From: Gemmatimonadales bacterium UBA4718
GTDB taxonomy: Bacteria; Gemmatimonadota; Gemmatimonadetes; Gemmatimonadales; Gemmatimonadaceae
Direction of reading: 5' to 3'
DNA: 6,565 nucleotides
NCBI GenBank assembly: GCA_002404375.1
Contig: DHJO01000236.1
Span: 7,857-14,421 of the forward strand
In this document: positions 5,920-6,565 of the stretch, one piece after another
Layout of the letters: every line of letters starts with the position of its first letter
Position numbering within the stretch: position 1 is the first letter of the stretch
Program-made: the position numbers and the translations under genes
Notes under the pieces: model-generated
The model's input: only the letters and a program-made list of their open reading frames with translations
What the model was told of the DNA's origin: nothing
Database searches by the model: none

Positions 5920-6537
5920 ATGTTGCAATCACTTCGGTTCCGATCGGTTGCGATCCCCGTTACGGGTTTGCTGCTGGCTATAGCATCGGTCGCCGGCGCG
6001 CAGGCGAAGGCAAAGCCCAAGGCGGCGACAAAGGCGGCCGCGCACCCGGCGGGTCATTTCAGTGTGAAGAGCCCGGACCTGATCTCGAAAGGCCGAATCG
6101 CGCTGAGCCACGTCTACAACGGAATGGGGTGCAACGGCCAGAACCTCTCCCCTGCGCTACAGTGGTCGAATGCGCCGGCCGGAACCAAGTCGTTCGCGGT
6201 CACGATGTACGATCCTGACGCCCCGACGGGCAGCGGCTGGTGGCACTGGGTGATTTACAACATCCCAGCCACGACAACCTCGCTTGCAGGCGGAGCTGGA
6301 AATGGGCAAAACGCTCCGTCGGGCAGTGTCGAAGGCCCAACCGATTTTGGAACGAAGGGCTACGGTGGGCCGTGTCCGCCGGTGGGCGACAAGCCGCACC
6401 ACTATCACATCACGGTATTCGCGCTCAAGACCGACAAAATCGACGTGCCAGGAAACGCGACCTCGGCGTTCGTCGGCTTCAATCTGAACGCCAACAAGAT
6501 CGCCACGGCAAGGATTACCGGGCTGTCCGCGCGGTAG
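5920..6537 (+). CDS. Secreted YbhB/YbcL-like PEBP (Raf kinase inhibitor-like) protein
   Basis: This 205-residue protein belongs to the phosphatidylethanolamine-binding protein family, bacterial YbhB/YbcL branch, which has a small anion- or phospholipid-binding pocket; its cellular role in bacteria is largely unknown. All family blocks are present: NLSPALQWSNAPAGTKSF (75-92), YDPDAPTGSGWWHWVIYNIP (97-116) with D98, D100 and H109 at the pocket, and GYGGPCPPVGDKPHHYHITV (147-166). The N-terminus (MLQSLRFRSVAIPVTGLLLA, then IASVAGAQA) is a Sec signal with probable cleavage after AQA near residue 29. A Lys/Ala-rich linker (AKAKPKAATKAAA) follows. C71 and C152 are the only cysteines and could form a disulfide outside the cytoplasm. 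AGAGGAGA at 5906-5913 gives a strong Shine-Dalgarno for ATG 5920, overriding an in-frame ATG at 5815 that lies inside the previous gene. Confidence 0.95.
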   Translation: MLQSLRFRSVAIPVTGLLLAIASVAGAQAKAKPKAATKAAAHPAGHFSVKSPDLISKGRIALSHVYNGMGCNGQNLSPALQWSNAPAGTKSFAVTMYDPDAPTGSGWWHWVIYNIPATTTSLAGGAGNGQNAPSGSVEGPTDFGTKGYGGPCPPVGDKPHHYHITVFALKTDKIDVPGNATSAFVGFNLNANKIATARITGLSAR

Positions 6538-6557
6538 TGGAATCAGTCGCCCGCCTC

Positions 6558-6563
6558 AGGAGA
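6558..6563 (+). promoter_or_regulatory. Likely Shine-Dalgarno for a gene beyond the right edge
   Basis: AGGAGA occurs 20 bases after the PEBP stop, at the very end of the window. Its form and spacing match the Shine-Dalgarno sites of the two preceding genes, suggesting a further + strand gene starting just past 6565. The start codon itself is not visible. Confidence 0.35.
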
Positions 6564-6565
6564 TC

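Overview
The window is high-GC bacterial DNA with eight confident protein-coding genes, all on the + strand and closely spaced. There are no RNA genes, mobile elements, CRISPR arrays or long repeats. Many products carry export or membrane signals: a probable lipoprotein signal, a twin-arginine signal, a Sec signal, an N-terminal anchor and two multi-pass membrane proteins. This style, with Gram-negative secretion signals and purine-rich Shine-Dalgarno sites, would suit a soil or environmental Gram-negative such as Gemmatimonadota or Acidobacteriota. That placement is inference; no marker gene is present.

Layout. Bases 1-256 hold no confident gene. They contain a possible truncated minus-strand frame at the left edge and a small + strand frame encoding one hydrophobic helix. 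That frame ends exactly where the first large gene can start. From 257 to 1498 lies an exported serine hydrolase of the beta-lactamase/6-aminohexanoate-dimer hydrolase (NylB-like) superfamily. From 1574 to 2413 lies a Tat-exported TIM-barrel protein of the sugar phosphate isomerase/epimerase superfamily. From 2441 to 2938 lies a membrane protein with scattered His/Asp residues. It is directly abutted, in the same frame, by a 387-residue protein of unknown function (2939-4102) whose N-terminus resembles a degenerate PD-(D/E)xK nuclease core. From 4125 to 4505 lies a VOC-fold protein lacking the glyoxalase metal ligands. From 4590 to 5270 lies a membrane-anchored or secreted MsrA with a single cysteine. 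A 185-base gap with a strong hairpin follows. Then come a DUF1761-type four-helix membrane protein (5456-5887) and an exported PEBP/YbhB-like protein (5920-6537). The window ends on a likely Shine-Dalgarno sequence for a further + strand gene.

How the genes work together. Spacing suggests short co-transcribed groups: 257-2413, possibly through 4505, then 4590-5270, then 5456-6537. The genes do not form a recognisable pathway. The first two could act together on imported or extracellular substrates, and MsrA repairs oxidised methionines outside the cytoplasm. The least explained part is the 2441-4102 pair. I see no clear evidence for a complete new system, but that pair and the small membrane ORF before the hydrolase deserve follow-up.
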